Source of the DNA: DASZQL01 sp964391865
GTDB lineage: Bacteria > Planctomycetota > Phycisphaerae > Phycisphaerales > UBA1924
Reading direction: 5' to 3'
Assembly (NCBI GenBank): GCA_964391865.1
Contig: CAYMNQ010000006.1
Span: 1-64,000 of the forward strand
DNA: 64,000 bases
Part shown: positions 41,107-50,017 of the stretch, piece by piece
Layout of the letters: each line of letters begins with the position of its first letter
Numbering within the stretch: position 1 is the stretch's first letter
Program-made: the position numbers and the translations under genes
The notes under the pieces: model-generated
Database searches by the model: none
What the model was told of the DNA's origin: nothing
What the model saw: the letters and a program-made list of their open reading frames with translations, nothing else

Positions 41107-41322
41107 GCTTGCAGATGTTTGCAGGACGCCGAAGAAAGTTGGCGCGAAATTGGAGAACCTCCACCATGCGGAGCAGCGCCGGGGGGGGCTCAGGCGGAGG
41201 TCCAATATACACCGATTGTCACCGAATCTGGGTGAGTTTCGGGTCTTGAGGTTGCGCAATCATCCTCAGGCTTGGCTGAATTCGAGCTGATTTGGCGCGG
41301 AGTCGCCGTATGTTCGTGACAC

Positions 41323-42648
41323 TCACGGCGCCCATGTATTCGCCACGTGTGCCCGGTCGATGGGTTTGCCGTCCGGTCCGTGCATTTTGCCGGGGTGGCC
41401 GTTGAGCTTGATCTCGCCCTTCGCGAGTTTCGGGAAGTGCTCGCCCTGCCAGCTCGCGGGGTAGGCGGGGTCGTCGATGCCCAGCGCGGCCTTTGTCGGA
41501 TACAGCGGGCGGAAGGTGTCGCACATTACCGCGAGTTCGCCCGTGTACGTTGCTTCGAGCGAGGCTTCGACGGTGCCGGGGTGCGGGCCGTGCGGGATGC
41601 CCTGCGGGTGCGCGGTGAGTGAGCCGACCTCGATGCCCTTGCGCGAGCCGAAGTTGCCCTCGACGTAGTAGAGCACTTCATCGGAGTCGAGGTTCGAGTG
41701 GTTGTAGGGCACCTTGATGGCCTGCGGGTGCCAGTCGAGCATGCGCGGGCAGAAGGAGCAGATGACGAAGTTGTGCGCCTCGAAGGTTTGATGGATCGGC
41801 GGCGGCATGTGCAGCTTGCCGGTGATCGGCGCGAAGTCGTCGATGTTGAAGCAGTAGGGGTAATAGCAGCCGTCCCAGCCGACGACGTCGAGCGGGTGAT
41901 AGTCGTACATGTAGGTGTGCACGCAGTCGCGCGCCTTGATGCGCACCTCGAACTGCCCCGGCTCGTCCCACGTCAGCGGGAACTCGGGGATGCGAAGGTC
42001 GCGCTCGCAGTAGGGGGCGTGCTCGAGGAACTGCCCTGTCGCCTTCGACACATAGCGCGGCGGGGGGCCGATGTGCGAGCCGTTGGTGGTTTCGATAAGG
42101 AGCAGCTTGCCGAAGGGCATGTCGGCTTTGGTCAGACCGGCGGGGCGCTGATCGTCGGCGAGCGGGTTCCAGGTGAGCTTGTACGTCACGCCCTTGGGGA
42201 TGACGATGTAATCCTTCGGGCCGAACTTCAGCGTGCCGAGGAGCGAGTGGACGACGCCCGAGCCGAAGTGGATGAAGATGCACTCATCGCCCTGACCATT
42301 TTTGTAGTGGTAGCTCATCTGCTCGGCGGGGTTGCAGACGGCCATCTCGCAATCGGGGTTGCCGAAGAGAACGACGCGCCCGGTGACGCAGTCACCCTTG
42401 GGCGGCATGCGCCCGCTCTTCAGGTGGCGCATGCGCATGGTGTCGACTTCGACGTACTCGGTCTTCGTCGAGTAGAGGGTCTTCCACCCGGTGACCTGCG
42501 TGGGCGGGTGGATGTGGTACATGGTCGTGGTCGGGCCGACGAAGCCCTCGGTGCCGAAGACTTCCTCGCAGTACAGCCGCCCGTCGGGTCGGCGGAACTG
42601 GACGTGGCGCTTCTGGGGGATCTCGCCGAGCTTGACGTAATACGCCAT
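41323..42648 (-). CDS. Homogentisate 1,2-dioxygenase-like protein
   Basis: The 441-residue cupin-fold iron enzyme is similar to homogentisate 1,2-dioxygenase, which opens the ring of homogentisate in tyrosine breakdown. Iron-ligand candidates are His317 and Glu324 in PYNHSNLDSDEVLYY, and His353/His356 in GIPHGPHPG. HNFVICSFCPR and the N-terminal HVQFRRPDGRLYCEEV fit bacterial HGD-like proteins. Length agrees. A GAGGAGGT ribosome binding site lies 6 nt upstream. No fumarylacetoacetase or maleylacetoacetate isomerase gene is in the window, so the pathway role is not settled. Confidence 0.8.
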   Translation of the reverse strand: MAYYVKLGEIPQKRHVQFRRPDGRLYCEEVFGTEGFVGPTTTMYHIHPPTQVTGWKTLYSTKTEYVEVDTMRMRHLKSGRMPPKGDCVTGRVVLFGNPDCEMAVCNPAEQMSYHYKNGQGDECIFIHFGSGVVHSLLGTLKFGPKDYIVIPKGVTYKLTWNPLADDQRPAGLTKADMPFGKLLLIETTNGSHIGPPPRYVSKATGQFLEHAPYCERDLRIPEFPLTWDEPGQFEVRIKARDCVHTYMYDYHPLDVVGWDGCYYPYCFNIDDFAPITGKLHMPPPIHQTFEAHNFVICSFCPRMLDWHPQAIKVPYNHSNLDSDEVLYYVEGNFGSRKGIEVGSLTAHPQGIPHGPHPGTVEASLEATYTGELAVMCDTFRPLYPTKAALGIDDPAYPASWQGEHFPKLAKGEIKLNGHPGKMHGPDGKPIDRAHVANTWAP

Positions 42649-42750
42649 GGAATGACCTCCTCGATCGATGCGTGAGCGTGCCCGGATTCTATCTCGCGGG
42701 TGGCGGGGTTTCCGCCTTACAAAATGAGCCGAGGGGGCGCGGGGGTTGGG

Positions 42751-43602
42751 CTAATTCGCCGGTCGGGAATCGGCGCTCATCGTTCGATCGAGGCGCGACA
42801 TCATCATCCGGCGGACGAGGGCGCTGCTGAGGGTCGGGAACGCGGCGGCGGCGGCCATTGCCCAGCGGGTCAGCGTGCTGGTCCACACTTCGGGCTTCGG
42901 TCGGCGGAGGCACTTCACCACCGCGTTTGCCACGGTCTCCGCGGGTTGCATGAAAAAGCTCTTTCCGGGCGGGTCGATAAGCGGGCGGTACTCGCTGACC
43001 GATCGCTGCTTGGCTTCATCGAAAAACTCGGTGCGCGTGCCGATGGGGTGGACGGATGAGACGTGGATGCCTTTGGGCGAGAGTTCGTAGTGCATGGCGC
43101 GGGCGGCGTGGAGCTGGGCGGCTTTCGTGGCGCAGTAGATGCCCGAGAAGGGCATGCTAAACCGTGCGAGGCAGCTCGAGCACAGCAGGATGTGACCCCT
43201 TCCCGCGCGGAGCATGTGCGGGAGGGCGGCGTGCACGGTGGCGAGGCTGCCCCAGAAATTCGTCTCGAACATCGCGCGGGCCTGCGCGAGTGTCATCTCG
43301 TGGATGGGAGCGACCTCGCCGTAGCCCGCGTTGGCGAAGACGGCGTAGATGGAGCCGAAGCGGTCGATGGCGGCGTTGATGAGTCGCTCGTGATCGGCGG
43401 GGGCATCGACGTTCATCTCGACGGCGACGGCGCGCCCGCCGAGTGATTCGATCTCGCGCACGAGTTCGTTCAGCCGATCGACCCGGCGGGCGCCGACGGC
43501 GACGGGCATGCCCGAGCGAGCGCACGCGAGGGCGGTCGCGAACCCGATGCCGGCGCTGGCGCCGGTGATCGCGATGGGTTGTCCGGCGAGGTCGATGGGC
43601 AT
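42751..43602 (-). CDS. Short-chain dehydrogenase/reductase
   Basis: This classical SDR (283 residues) has the NAD(P)-binding TGASAGIGFATALA motif near residue 13, the NAG-type ANAGYG motif and the catalytic YCATK (Tyr-Lys), preceded by Ser in LCSSCLARF. ARR at the end of the first beta-alpha region suggests NADPH preference. The C-terminus carries a hydrophobic/Arg-rich tail. Substrate unknown. It lies divergently from nrfHA and on the same strand as the hmgA-like gene. Confidence 0.92.
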   Translation of the reverse strand: MPIDLAGQPIAITGASAGIGFATALACARSGMPVAVGARRVDRLNELVREIESLGGRAVAVEMNVDAPADHERLINAAIDRFGSIYAVFANAGYGEVAPIHEMTLAQARAMFETNFWGSLATVHAALPHMLRAGRGHILLCSSCLARFSMPFSGIYCATKAAQLHAARAMHYELSPKGIHVSSVHPIGTRTEFFDEAKQRSVSEYRPLIDPPGKSFFMQPAETVANAVVKCLRRPKPEVWTSTLTRWAMAAAAAFPTLSSALVRRMMMSRLDRTMSADSRPAN

Positions 43603-43660
43603 GGCTCGGCTCCGTGCAGCGCGCGGAGTGTACGGGGTGTGCGTGCGGGAGAAGCGGGTA

Positions 43661-43689
43661 TTGACGGGGGGCGTGTAATTGTGTACATT
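43661..43689 (+). promoter_or_regulatory. Promoter of nrfHA
   Basis: TTGACG and TACATT are separated by 17 bp in an AT-rich island. The start site would lie about 35 nt before the nrfH ATG. No Fnr or NarL site was recognised. Confidence 0.6.
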
Positions 43690-43729
43690 TGTATCCGATT
43701 TGGCCGATCGACCCTCGCGGAGGCGCGCG

Positions 43730-44200
43730 ATGAAGGTGAAACTCGCAGGGCTTGTCGCGGCGGCGCTCGTCGGGGCGTTTTTCGGGCTGTCGATCTTCGC
43801 GTTCGACTACGCGGAGGGGACGAGCTACCTGTCCGACGACCCGCGCGCGTGTCTGAACTGCCACGTGATGCGCGATCAGTACGACGGGTGGCTGAAGGCG
43901 GGGCATCACGCGCACGCGACGTGCAACGACTGCCATGTGCCGCATTCGTCGATCTTCGCGAAGTATTACGTGAAGGCGGAGCACGGCTATCGGCACAGCA
44001 AGGGGTTCACGTTCCAGGATTTTCACGAGCCGATCCGCATCACGGCGCACAGCCGGGATGTGGTTCGGGAGAACTGCGTGCGCTGCCACGCGCCGATGGT
44101 GTCGGAGATCACGCGCTCCGGCGCGCTCGGCGACGCGGACCACTCCGGGGGCGACTGCTTGCACTGCCACGCGCACGTGGGGCACGGGGCGTCCAGATGA
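43730..44200 (+). CDS. nrfH: Cytochrome c nitrite reductase small subunit
   Basis: NrfH is the membrane tetraheme quinol dehydrogenase that passes electrons to NrfA. The 156-residue protein has one N-terminal membrane helix (LAGLVAAALVGAFFGLSIFAF) and four CxxCH heme sites: CLNCH, CNDCH, CVRCH and CLHCH. The spacing fits the NapC/NirT family. The start MKVKLAG is preferred over an upstream frame that lacks a signal. Its stop overlaps the next start (ATGA), so NrfA is translationally coupled. Confidence 0.95.
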   Translation: MKVKLAGLVAAALVGAFFGLSIFAFDYAEGTSYLSDDPRACLNCHVMRDQYDGWLKAGHHAHATCNDCHVPHSSIFAKYYVKAEHGYRHSKGFTFQDFHEPIRITAHSRDVVRENCVRCHAPMVSEITRSGALGDADHSGGDCLHCHAHVGHGASR

Positions 44201-45666
44201 ACATGGGAGAATCGGCGATGACGAGCAAACTCAGCAAGAACGCGCGGCGGGGCGGTTCGACGGCGGGGTATCTGATCGTGGCGGCGATCGCCGCCGCCGG
44301 GACGGCGGGGGTCGCGGCGCTGCTGCTCAACATCAACCAGCGCAAGCAGGAAGCGAAGGAAGTCGGCTTCAAGCTCGTGGATGTGAACGAGCAGACGGTC
44401 GATGCTTCGGAGTGGGGGAAGAACTTCCCGCGCCAGTACGACAGCTACAGACGCACCGTGGATACCGAGCGCACACGCTACGGCGGGAGCGAGGCGATCC
44501 AGAAGCTCGACGAAGACACGCACCTGCGCACGATCTTCGCCGGGTACGCCTTCGCGATCGACTACCGCGAGGAGCGCGGGCACGCGTACATGCTGAGCGA
44601 CCAGCGGGAGACGGAGCGCGTGACGCAGCGGAAGCAGCCCGGCGCGTGCATGCACTGCCACGCGTCGAACACGGTGGCGTACCGGAAGGTAGGGATCGAG
44701 AAGGGCGCGCCGGGGGCGCTCACCGACTCGCTGCTGTCGGCGGCGGGGCAGGAGCAGCTCTTCAAGGGGTTCGAGGCGGTCTGCGCCATGCCCTTTGACG
44801 AAGCGACGAAACTGGTCGAGCACCCGGTGACGTGCCTTGATTGCCATGACCCGGCGACGATGCAGCTCCGCATCTCGAAGCCGGCGTTCATCAACGGCAT
44901 CCGCGCGTTCGCGAAGTCGAGCGACCCCGCGCCGCACCTGCCGAGCATCGAGCGCTGGCGCAAAGAAGGCGGCGGGAAGGACTACGACCCCAACCTGCTC
45001 GCGTCGCGCCAGGAGATGCGCTCGCTGGTGTGCGGGCAGTGCCACGTTGAGTACTACTTCAAGGGCGACGAGAAGATCGTGACGTACCCGTGGCACAAGG
45101 GGCTGAAGGTCGAGCAGATCCAGGCGTACTACGACGAGGTGGGCTTCAAGGACTGGTCGCACGCGATGAGCGGCGCGCCGGTGCTGAAGGCGCAGCACCC
45201 CGAGTTTGAGATGTGGAGCCAGGGCATCCACGCGCGCAGCGGGGTTGCGTGCGCCGATTGCCACATGCCCTACGAGCGGCAGGGCGCGATCAAGGTGACC
45301 AACCACCACATCCGCAGCCCGCTGCTCGACGTGGCGAAGAGCTGCCAGACGTGCCATCGCTACGGCGAGGACGAGATCCTCGCCCGCGCGGAGACGATCC
45401 AGAAGCGGAACCACGACCTGCTGACGCGGGCCGAGGGCGCGGTGGTCGAGCTGATCAAAGCGATCGAGGCGGCGAAAACCGCCGGCGCGAGCGATGAGGC
45501 GCTGAAGTCGGCACGCGAGTTTCAGCGCCTGGCGCAGTTCCGCGCGGATTTCGTGTCGGCGGAGAACTCGATGGGCTTCCACGCGCCGCAGGAAGCGTCG
45601 CGGATTCTGGGTGAAGCGATCGACTACGCGCGGCAGGGGCAACTTGCGCTGCCGGGGCAGCGGTGA
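44197..45666 (+). CDS. nrfA: Cytochrome c nitrite reductase (ammonia-forming)
   Basis: NrfA is the pentaheme enzyme that reduces nitrite to ammonium in the periplasm. The 489-residue protein has a membrane-spanning signal-anchor, then five CxxCH motifs at residues 151, 213, 279, 352 and 383. The spacing of the last two matches E. coli NrfA. The catalytic Tyr lies in CHVEYYF, and IHARSGVACADCHMPY carries the conserved C-terminal region. In most NrfA the first site is CxxCK; here it is CMHCH, so the active-site heme would have a histidine in place of lysine, unless the residues shift. The first ATG overlaps nrfH; GGGAG before MTSK (44218) is an alternative start. Confidence 0.93.
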   Translation: MNMGESAMTSKLSKNARRGGSTAGYLIVAAIAAAGTAGVAALLLNINQRKQEAKEVGFKLVDVNEQTVDASEWGKNFPRQYDSYRRTVDTERTRYGGSEAIQKLDEDTHLRTIFAGYAFAIDYREERGHAYMLSDQRETERVTQRKQPGACMHCHASNTVAYRKVGIEKGAPGALTDSLLSAAGQEQLFKGFEAVCAMPFDEATKLVEHPVTCLDCHDPATMQLRISKPAFINGIRAFAKSSDPAPHLPSIERWRKEGGGKDYDPNLLASRQEMRSLVCGQCHVEYYFKGDEKIVTYPWHKGLKVEQIQAYYDEVGFKDWSHAMSGAPVLKAQHPEFEMWSQGIHARSGVACADCHMPYERQGAIKVTNHHIRSPLLDVAKSCQTCHRYGEDEILARAETIQKRNHDLLTRAEGAVVELIKAIEAAKTAGASDEALKSAREFQRLAQFRADFVSAENSMGFHAPQEASRILGEAIDYARQGQLALPGQR

Positions 45667-45700
45667 GTCTTGAGACTTGAGACTTGAGATTTGAGATCGG
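45667..45700 (+). repeat. TTGAGACT-type simple repeat
   Basis: A short tandem run of GACTTGA-like units lies between the convergent nrfA and dockerin genes (about 4 units). Similar T/G-rich runs lie near 28.77 kb and CCCCAAA runs near 14.56 kb. It may be slippage-prone. Confidence 0.6.
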
Positions 45701-45721
45701 AGATGAGCGTCGGAGCGATCG

Positions 45722-47956
45722 TTACTCGCAGCTGGCGCCCCAGTGGTCGAGGACGATGCCCAGGTCCGCCATGCCGACGGTGCCGTCGTTGTTGAGGTCG
45801 CCGGCGGTGCCGATCCCGCGCTCGGTCCAGTGAAGGATGATGAGCGCGAGGTCGGCGAGGTTGACCGATCCGTCGGCGTTGGCATCGCCCGGGCAGGCGG
45901 GGGTGCTGAGACCCTGGAATTCGTGGGCGCCGAGGTCGATGGTGGGTGGGCCGAGCGGGCCGGTGTCGGGCGTGCCGAGGTCGTCGGCGAGGCGCGGGAA
46001 GTTCAGCAGATCGAAGAGCAAGGCCGTGCCGGCGAGTGCGCTGTTGTCGCCCGCGTCGATGCAGGGGGAATTGGCGGCGAGTCGCACATCGCCCAGGTCG
46101 TCGTCGATGGTGCCCCACACGCCGTCGTCGCCCGGCGAGGGGTCGCGTTCGAAGCGCGGAGTCGCGTCGAAGACGCCGGCGGGTTCGTCGGGTGGCACGC
46201 CGCCGATGCAGGAGCGCGAGAGCGTGATGACGTCGCCGACGATGTTCAGCGGCGAGTTGCGGATGCTGATGGTGTTGGTGATGGTGACGACATCGCCCAG
46301 CCCGAAGGCTTCGATGCCGCCCGCGCGGTCCGGCTCGTCGGCGGCGTTGTGCGTGAGCGTGCAGTTCGCGATGCGCGAAGTGGCGAAGGGGAGATGGAAG
46401 ATGCCCCCGCCGCGGTTCGCGCTGTTGCCGATGAACTCGCAGTTGGTGATGGTGGGTTCGGTGAAGAAGCTGACCATCACGCCGCCGCCCCATCCCTGCG
46501 GGAGGGTGGTAGCGCGGTTGCGCGTGAAGGAGCAGGCGTCGATGATGGGCGATTGCCCCTCGATGTAGACACCCCCGCCGCCGAGCTCGGCGGTGTTGGA
46601 GTCGAAGTCGCAGCGCTCGATGCCCGCGCCCTCGGCGAAGTAGATGCTGACGCCGCCGCCGACGGAAAAAGGCCCGCCCGATGCGGTGTTGGCGATGTAG
46701 GTGCAGCCGACGGCGCGCACCGCGCTGCCGAGGATGTAGGTGCCGCCGGCTTCCTCGGCTTCGTTGGCGATGAAGACGCACTCCTCGACGATGCCGACGG
46801 TCTCTTCGATGGTGTAGACGCCCGCGCCGAAGGAAGCGCGGTTGAACTCGTAGTGCGAGCGGAGATCGTGGAAGTGCGAGCCGTTGGTCCAGATGCCCCC
46901 GCCGCCCGAGCCGCCCCCGCCGCCGGAACCTTTGGTGATGCCGACGCCCGCGTCATTGGCGATGAACATGCCGCTGACGACGCTGAGGGTGGCGGTGTCG
47001 GCGAGGATGCCCCCGCCGCCGGTGGCGGCGATGTTGCGCTCGAACGAGGTGGTCTCGACCAGCGTCGACGCGCCGGGGGCGTTGTACAGCCCCGCGCCCC
47101 TGTCGGCGCGATTGTCGGCGAAGAGACAGTTGATGTAGTGCGCGCCCGTGCCGCCGCCCGCGGCCCCCGGTCCTGCGGCACGGGTGTACGAGCCGGCGCC
47201 GTGCATCAGCGCAGTGTTGGCGCGGAACTCGCACGAATCGACGCGCACGGCCGCCACGTCGTGCAGGTATAGCCCGGCGCCGATATTTTCCGAATGGTTG
47301 GCGATGAAGACGCAACTGACGATGCGCCCGCGGACGCCGTGATGGTTGATCGCGCCGTGGTCGAGGGACCAGTTATCGCGGAAGGTGCAGTTCACGATGT
47401 CGATGACGCCGTGGAAGATGTTGAGCCCGCTGCCCTGATCGCGGCTGTCGGGTGTGGCGCCGAAGCCCGGGCCGTCGGCGTGACCGGCGGTGATCATGAC
47501 GCCGTCGAGCAGCGTGCCGGGGGTGGTGTCGATCGCGGTGAGGACGTGGTACGCGTTGTCGGCGCGGTTGGCCCAACCGGGGGGCGGGCCGTCGTCGCTG
47601 TTCAGGTCGCCCGAGAGAATGGTGGGGTTGGCGCTGATGGTACGGGCTTCGGGGGCGGCTTCGGTGCCGGCGAACCCGCCGCGGAGTCTCACGCCGGGCG
47701 GGAGTGCGAACGACGCATCGCGTGGGCCATTCGCGGCGGCGGGGGTGTACGTGCCGCGCGCGACCCAGACTTCATCGCCCGGCTCGGCGGCGGCGAGCGC
47801 GAGCTGGAGATTGTCCATCGCGTCGGGCCACGAGGCGCCCGTCTTCGCGCCGGTGGCGGCGGCGTTGACGTAGATCACCGCCGCGGGCGCTGTGGCAGCG
47901 GCGAAGAGCAACGGGGTGATCGCGCTGGCGAGATGGAGGAGGGGTTTCAGGGGCAT
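45722..47956 (-). CDS. Secreted beta-helix protein with GC-type dockerin-like tail
   Basis: This 744-residue exported protein has a signal peptide and an early DGVMITAGHADGPG block. A long series of parallel beta-helix coils follows (NCTFRDNWSLDHG, CEFRANTALMHGAG and similar, about 15 coils), as in polymorphic outer-membrane or pectate-lyase-like proteins. A CIDAGDNSAL segment and DLGAHEFQG precede the C-terminal dockerin-like module (CPGDANADG ... GDLNNDGTVG ... C). It probably acts at the cell surface. No active site is evident. The tail is shared with two other window proteins. Confidence 0.86.
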   Translation of the reverse strand: MPLKPLLHLASAITPLLFAAATAPAAVIYVNAAATGAKTGASWPDAMDNLQLALAAAEPGDEVWVARGTYTPAAANGPRDASFALPPGVRLRGGFAGTEAAPEARTISANPTILSGDLNSDDGPPPGWANRADNAYHVLTAIDTTPGTLLDGVMITAGHADGPGFGATPDSRDQGSGLNIFHGVIDIVNCTFRDNWSLDHGAINHHGVRGRIVSCVFIANHSENIGAGLYLHDVAAVRVDSCEFRANTALMHGAGSYTRAAGPGAAGGGTGAHYINCLFADNRADRGAGLYNAPGASTLVETTSFERNIAATGGGGILADTATLSVVSGMFIANDAGVGITKGSGGGGGSGGGGIWTNGSHFHDLRSHYEFNRASFGAGVYTIEETVGIVEECVFIANEAEEAGGTYILGSAVRAVGCTYIANTASGGPFSVGGGVSIYFAEGAGIERCDFDSNTAELGGGGVYIEGQSPIIDACSFTRNRATTLPQGWGGGVMVSFFTEPTITNCEFIGNSANRGGGIFHLPFATSRIANCTLTHNAADEPDRAGGIEAFGLGDVVTITNTISIRNSPLNIVGDVITLSRSCIGGVPPDEPAGVFDATPRFERDPSPGDDGVWGTIDDDLGDVRLAANSPCIDAGDNSALAGTALLFDLLNFPRLADDLGTPDTGPLGPPTIDLGAHEFQGLSTPACPGDANADGSVNLADLALIILHWTERGIGTAGDLNNDGTVGMADLGIVLDHWGASCE

Positions 47957-48126
47957 CTCTCATCGCTGCCGGTGCGGGACACACGCCGCGCGGGACTGTG
48001 TGAAGAATAGCCCAGGGTATCGGCGGGGACCAGTGGAAAGATGGCTCATTTCGGGCTGAATCAAAGTAATGGATTGAACGGAAAGCGTTTGTACGGCCCA
48101 GGTACAGACCCAGCGAAGTGGTGCCG

Positions 48127-49815
48127 TCAACGGAGCAGCGATCGCCCACCCATCGCCGCCGGTTTCTCCAAACCCATCATGTCGAACATCGTGAGCACGA
48201 TGTCGCCGAGCCGTGCATCGCCCGCGTGGTCCGCGTCCGCGCGGGGCGTGAGCTGGCGGCCTTTGAACGCTTCGCCCACCACGATCAGCGGCACGTCGTA
48301 CGTCGTGTGCGCGGTGTGCGGGGCGTTGGTTTCGGGGTCGAACATCTGCTCGGAATTGCCGTGGTCGGCGGTGACGATGAGCGAGCCGCCCCTCGCCAGC
48401 GCTGCTTCGACGATCGCGCCGACGCACGAGTCGACCGTCTCGCAGGCTTTGATCGCCGCGTCGAGTTTGCCCGTGTGACCCACCATGTCGGCGTTGGCGA
48501 AGTTCACCACGATGAACGGCTCGCAGTCTACGGCGCGGAGCCGCGCGAGCACGGCGTCGCGCACGCCGGCGGCGCTCATCTCGGGCTGCAGGTCGTAGGT
48601 TGAGACCTTGGGTGATTGGATGATCGCGCGGCGTTCACCGGGGAACGGCTCGTCGCGGTAGTCGTTGAAGAAGAAGGTGACGTGCGGGTACTTCTCGGTT
48701 TCGGCGCAGCGGAATTGTGAGAGTCCGAGGGCGGCGATCGCCTCGCCGCCGATCGCGGGCATCTTGGGTGGGCGCGGGAACGCTACCTTCACATGCGGCT
48801 TGAGCGCTTCCCAGTACTCGGTCATCGTGACGTAGTGCAGGTCGAGCTTCGGGCCGCGGTTGAAGCCGATGGTGCCCGAATCGGGCGAGGGCTTTACCTT
48901 TGCCCACTCCGCGTCGGGAAAGACGAAGGCGGCGGAGAGTTCGCGCGGGCGGTCGCCGCGGTAGTTGTAGAAGATCACGGAGTCGCCCGACTTGATGCGC
49001 GAGCCGAGCGCGACTTCGCGCGAGGCGCCGATCATGGTGGCGGGGACGAATTCGTCTCCTGCGAGATTCGGCGCTGCGGGGTGGTCGTAATGATGCTGGA
49101 TCGCGGCGGCGGCGCTGTCTGCGATCGCGGGTTCGGCGCGGTCGGTCCCCCCGGTGAGGCAGTCGTACGCGCGCTTCACGCGCTCCCAGCGGTAATCGCG
49201 GTCCATCGCGTCGTAGCGCCCGATGACAGAAGCGATCCGCCCGATGCCGATCTCGCGGCATTTCGCTTCGACATGGCGGATGAACTCGAGCCCGGTGAAG
49301 GGGCCGGTGTCGCGCCCGTCGGTGAAGAGATGGAGGAACACGCGGTCGCCCGAAAGCCCGAGCGTCTTGCACGCGCTCAGCATGGCATAGAGATGCTCGA
49401 GCAGGCCGTGGACCCCGGCGTCAGAGCAGATGCCCATGAGGTGCAGGCGCGAGGGTGCATTGCGGCACCGGCTGATGGCGGCGGCGATCGCCTCGATCTT
49501 CTCAAGCCCGGCGGCGCACGCGCGGGTCATTACCAGCGACTCCTGCGGCACGATGCGCCCCGCGCCGATGTTCTGGTGCCCGACCTCGCTGTTGCCCATC
49601 GTGCCGGGGGGGAGCCCCACGTCCTCGCCGCTGGTTTTGATGAGCGTCCATGGGTACTCGCGCATCAGCCGATCGGCGACGGGCGTCTTCGCGAGTTTGA
49701 CGGCGTTGAACGCGTCGTGCGTCCGGTTTGGGTTATGCCCCCACCCGTCGCGGATGATGAGGACGCACGGGACGTTCTTGAGCGCGAGGGAATTGCGGGG
49801 TGTGGGGCTGCTCAC
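48127..49815 (-). CDS. gpmI: 2,3-bisphosphoglycerate-independent phosphoglycerate mutase
   Basis: GpmI interconverts 3- and 2-phosphoglycerate in glycolysis and gluconeogenesis, using Mn2+. The 562-residue protein begins at a GTG and has the metal-binding IRDGWGHNPN, the phosphoserine motif TMGNSEVGHQN and the C-terminal TADHGNSEQMFDP. Length is slightly above the usual 510-515. TAGACT lies 6 nt before the GTG without a Shine-Dalgarno, suggesting a leaderless transcript. An inverted repeat overlaps this -10 box. The mcp gene diverges from it. Confidence 0.95.
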   Translation of the reverse strand: MSSPTPRNSLALKNVPCVLIIRDGWGHNPNRTHDAFNAVKLAKTPVADRLMREYPWTLIKTSGEDVGLPPGTMGNSEVGHQNIGAGRIVPQESLVMTRACAAGLEKIEAIAAAISRCRNAPSRLHLMGICSDAGVHGLLEHLYAMLSACKTLGLSGDRVFLHLFTDGRDTGPFTGLEFIRHVEAKCREIGIGRIASVIGRYDAMDRDYRWERVKRAYDCLTGGTDRAEPAIADSAAAAIQHHYDHPAAPNLAGDEFVPATMIGASREVALGSRIKSGDSVIFYNYRGDRPRELSAAFVFPDAEWAKVKPSPDSGTIGFNRGPKLDLHYVTMTEYWEALKPHVKVAFPRPPKMPAIGGEAIAALGLSQFRCAETEKYPHVTFFFNDYRDEPFPGERRAIIQSPKVSTYDLQPEMSAAGVRDAVLARLRAVDCEPFIVVNFANADMVGHTGKLDAAIKACETVDSCVGAIVEAALARGGSLIVTADHGNSEQMFDPETNAPHTAHTTYDVPLIVVGEAFKGRQLTPRADADHAGDARLGDIVLTMFDMMGLEKPAAMGGRSLLR

Positions 49816-49821
49816 CCTAGC

Positions 49822-49849
49822 AGTCTATCGGTACGGAACCGTCCGATAG
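49822..49849. promoter_or_regulatory. Inverted repeat over the gpmI -10 box
   Basis: CTATCGGTACGG and CCGTCCGATAG form an imperfect inverted repeat (one T inserted) centred near 49837. It overlaps the gpmI TAGACT hexamer (49827-49822) and lies between the divergent gpmI and mcp genes. It could be an operator or a shared regulatory site. Confidence 0.4.
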
Positions 49850-50017
49850 CCTGTCGGTTTGCGGTGAGCGTTGTGACCCAAGCCGCGCATCCCGCACAGC
49901 GGGGCAGGGGAATTGGGGGTCGACCCTTGCACCCCCGCAATCGGTTCCCACGTCGTGCCGATGATCGCGGCCGCTGCAAGCGCGCCGATGCGCGCTGACT
50001 GCGGTGTGGAGGTTGCC

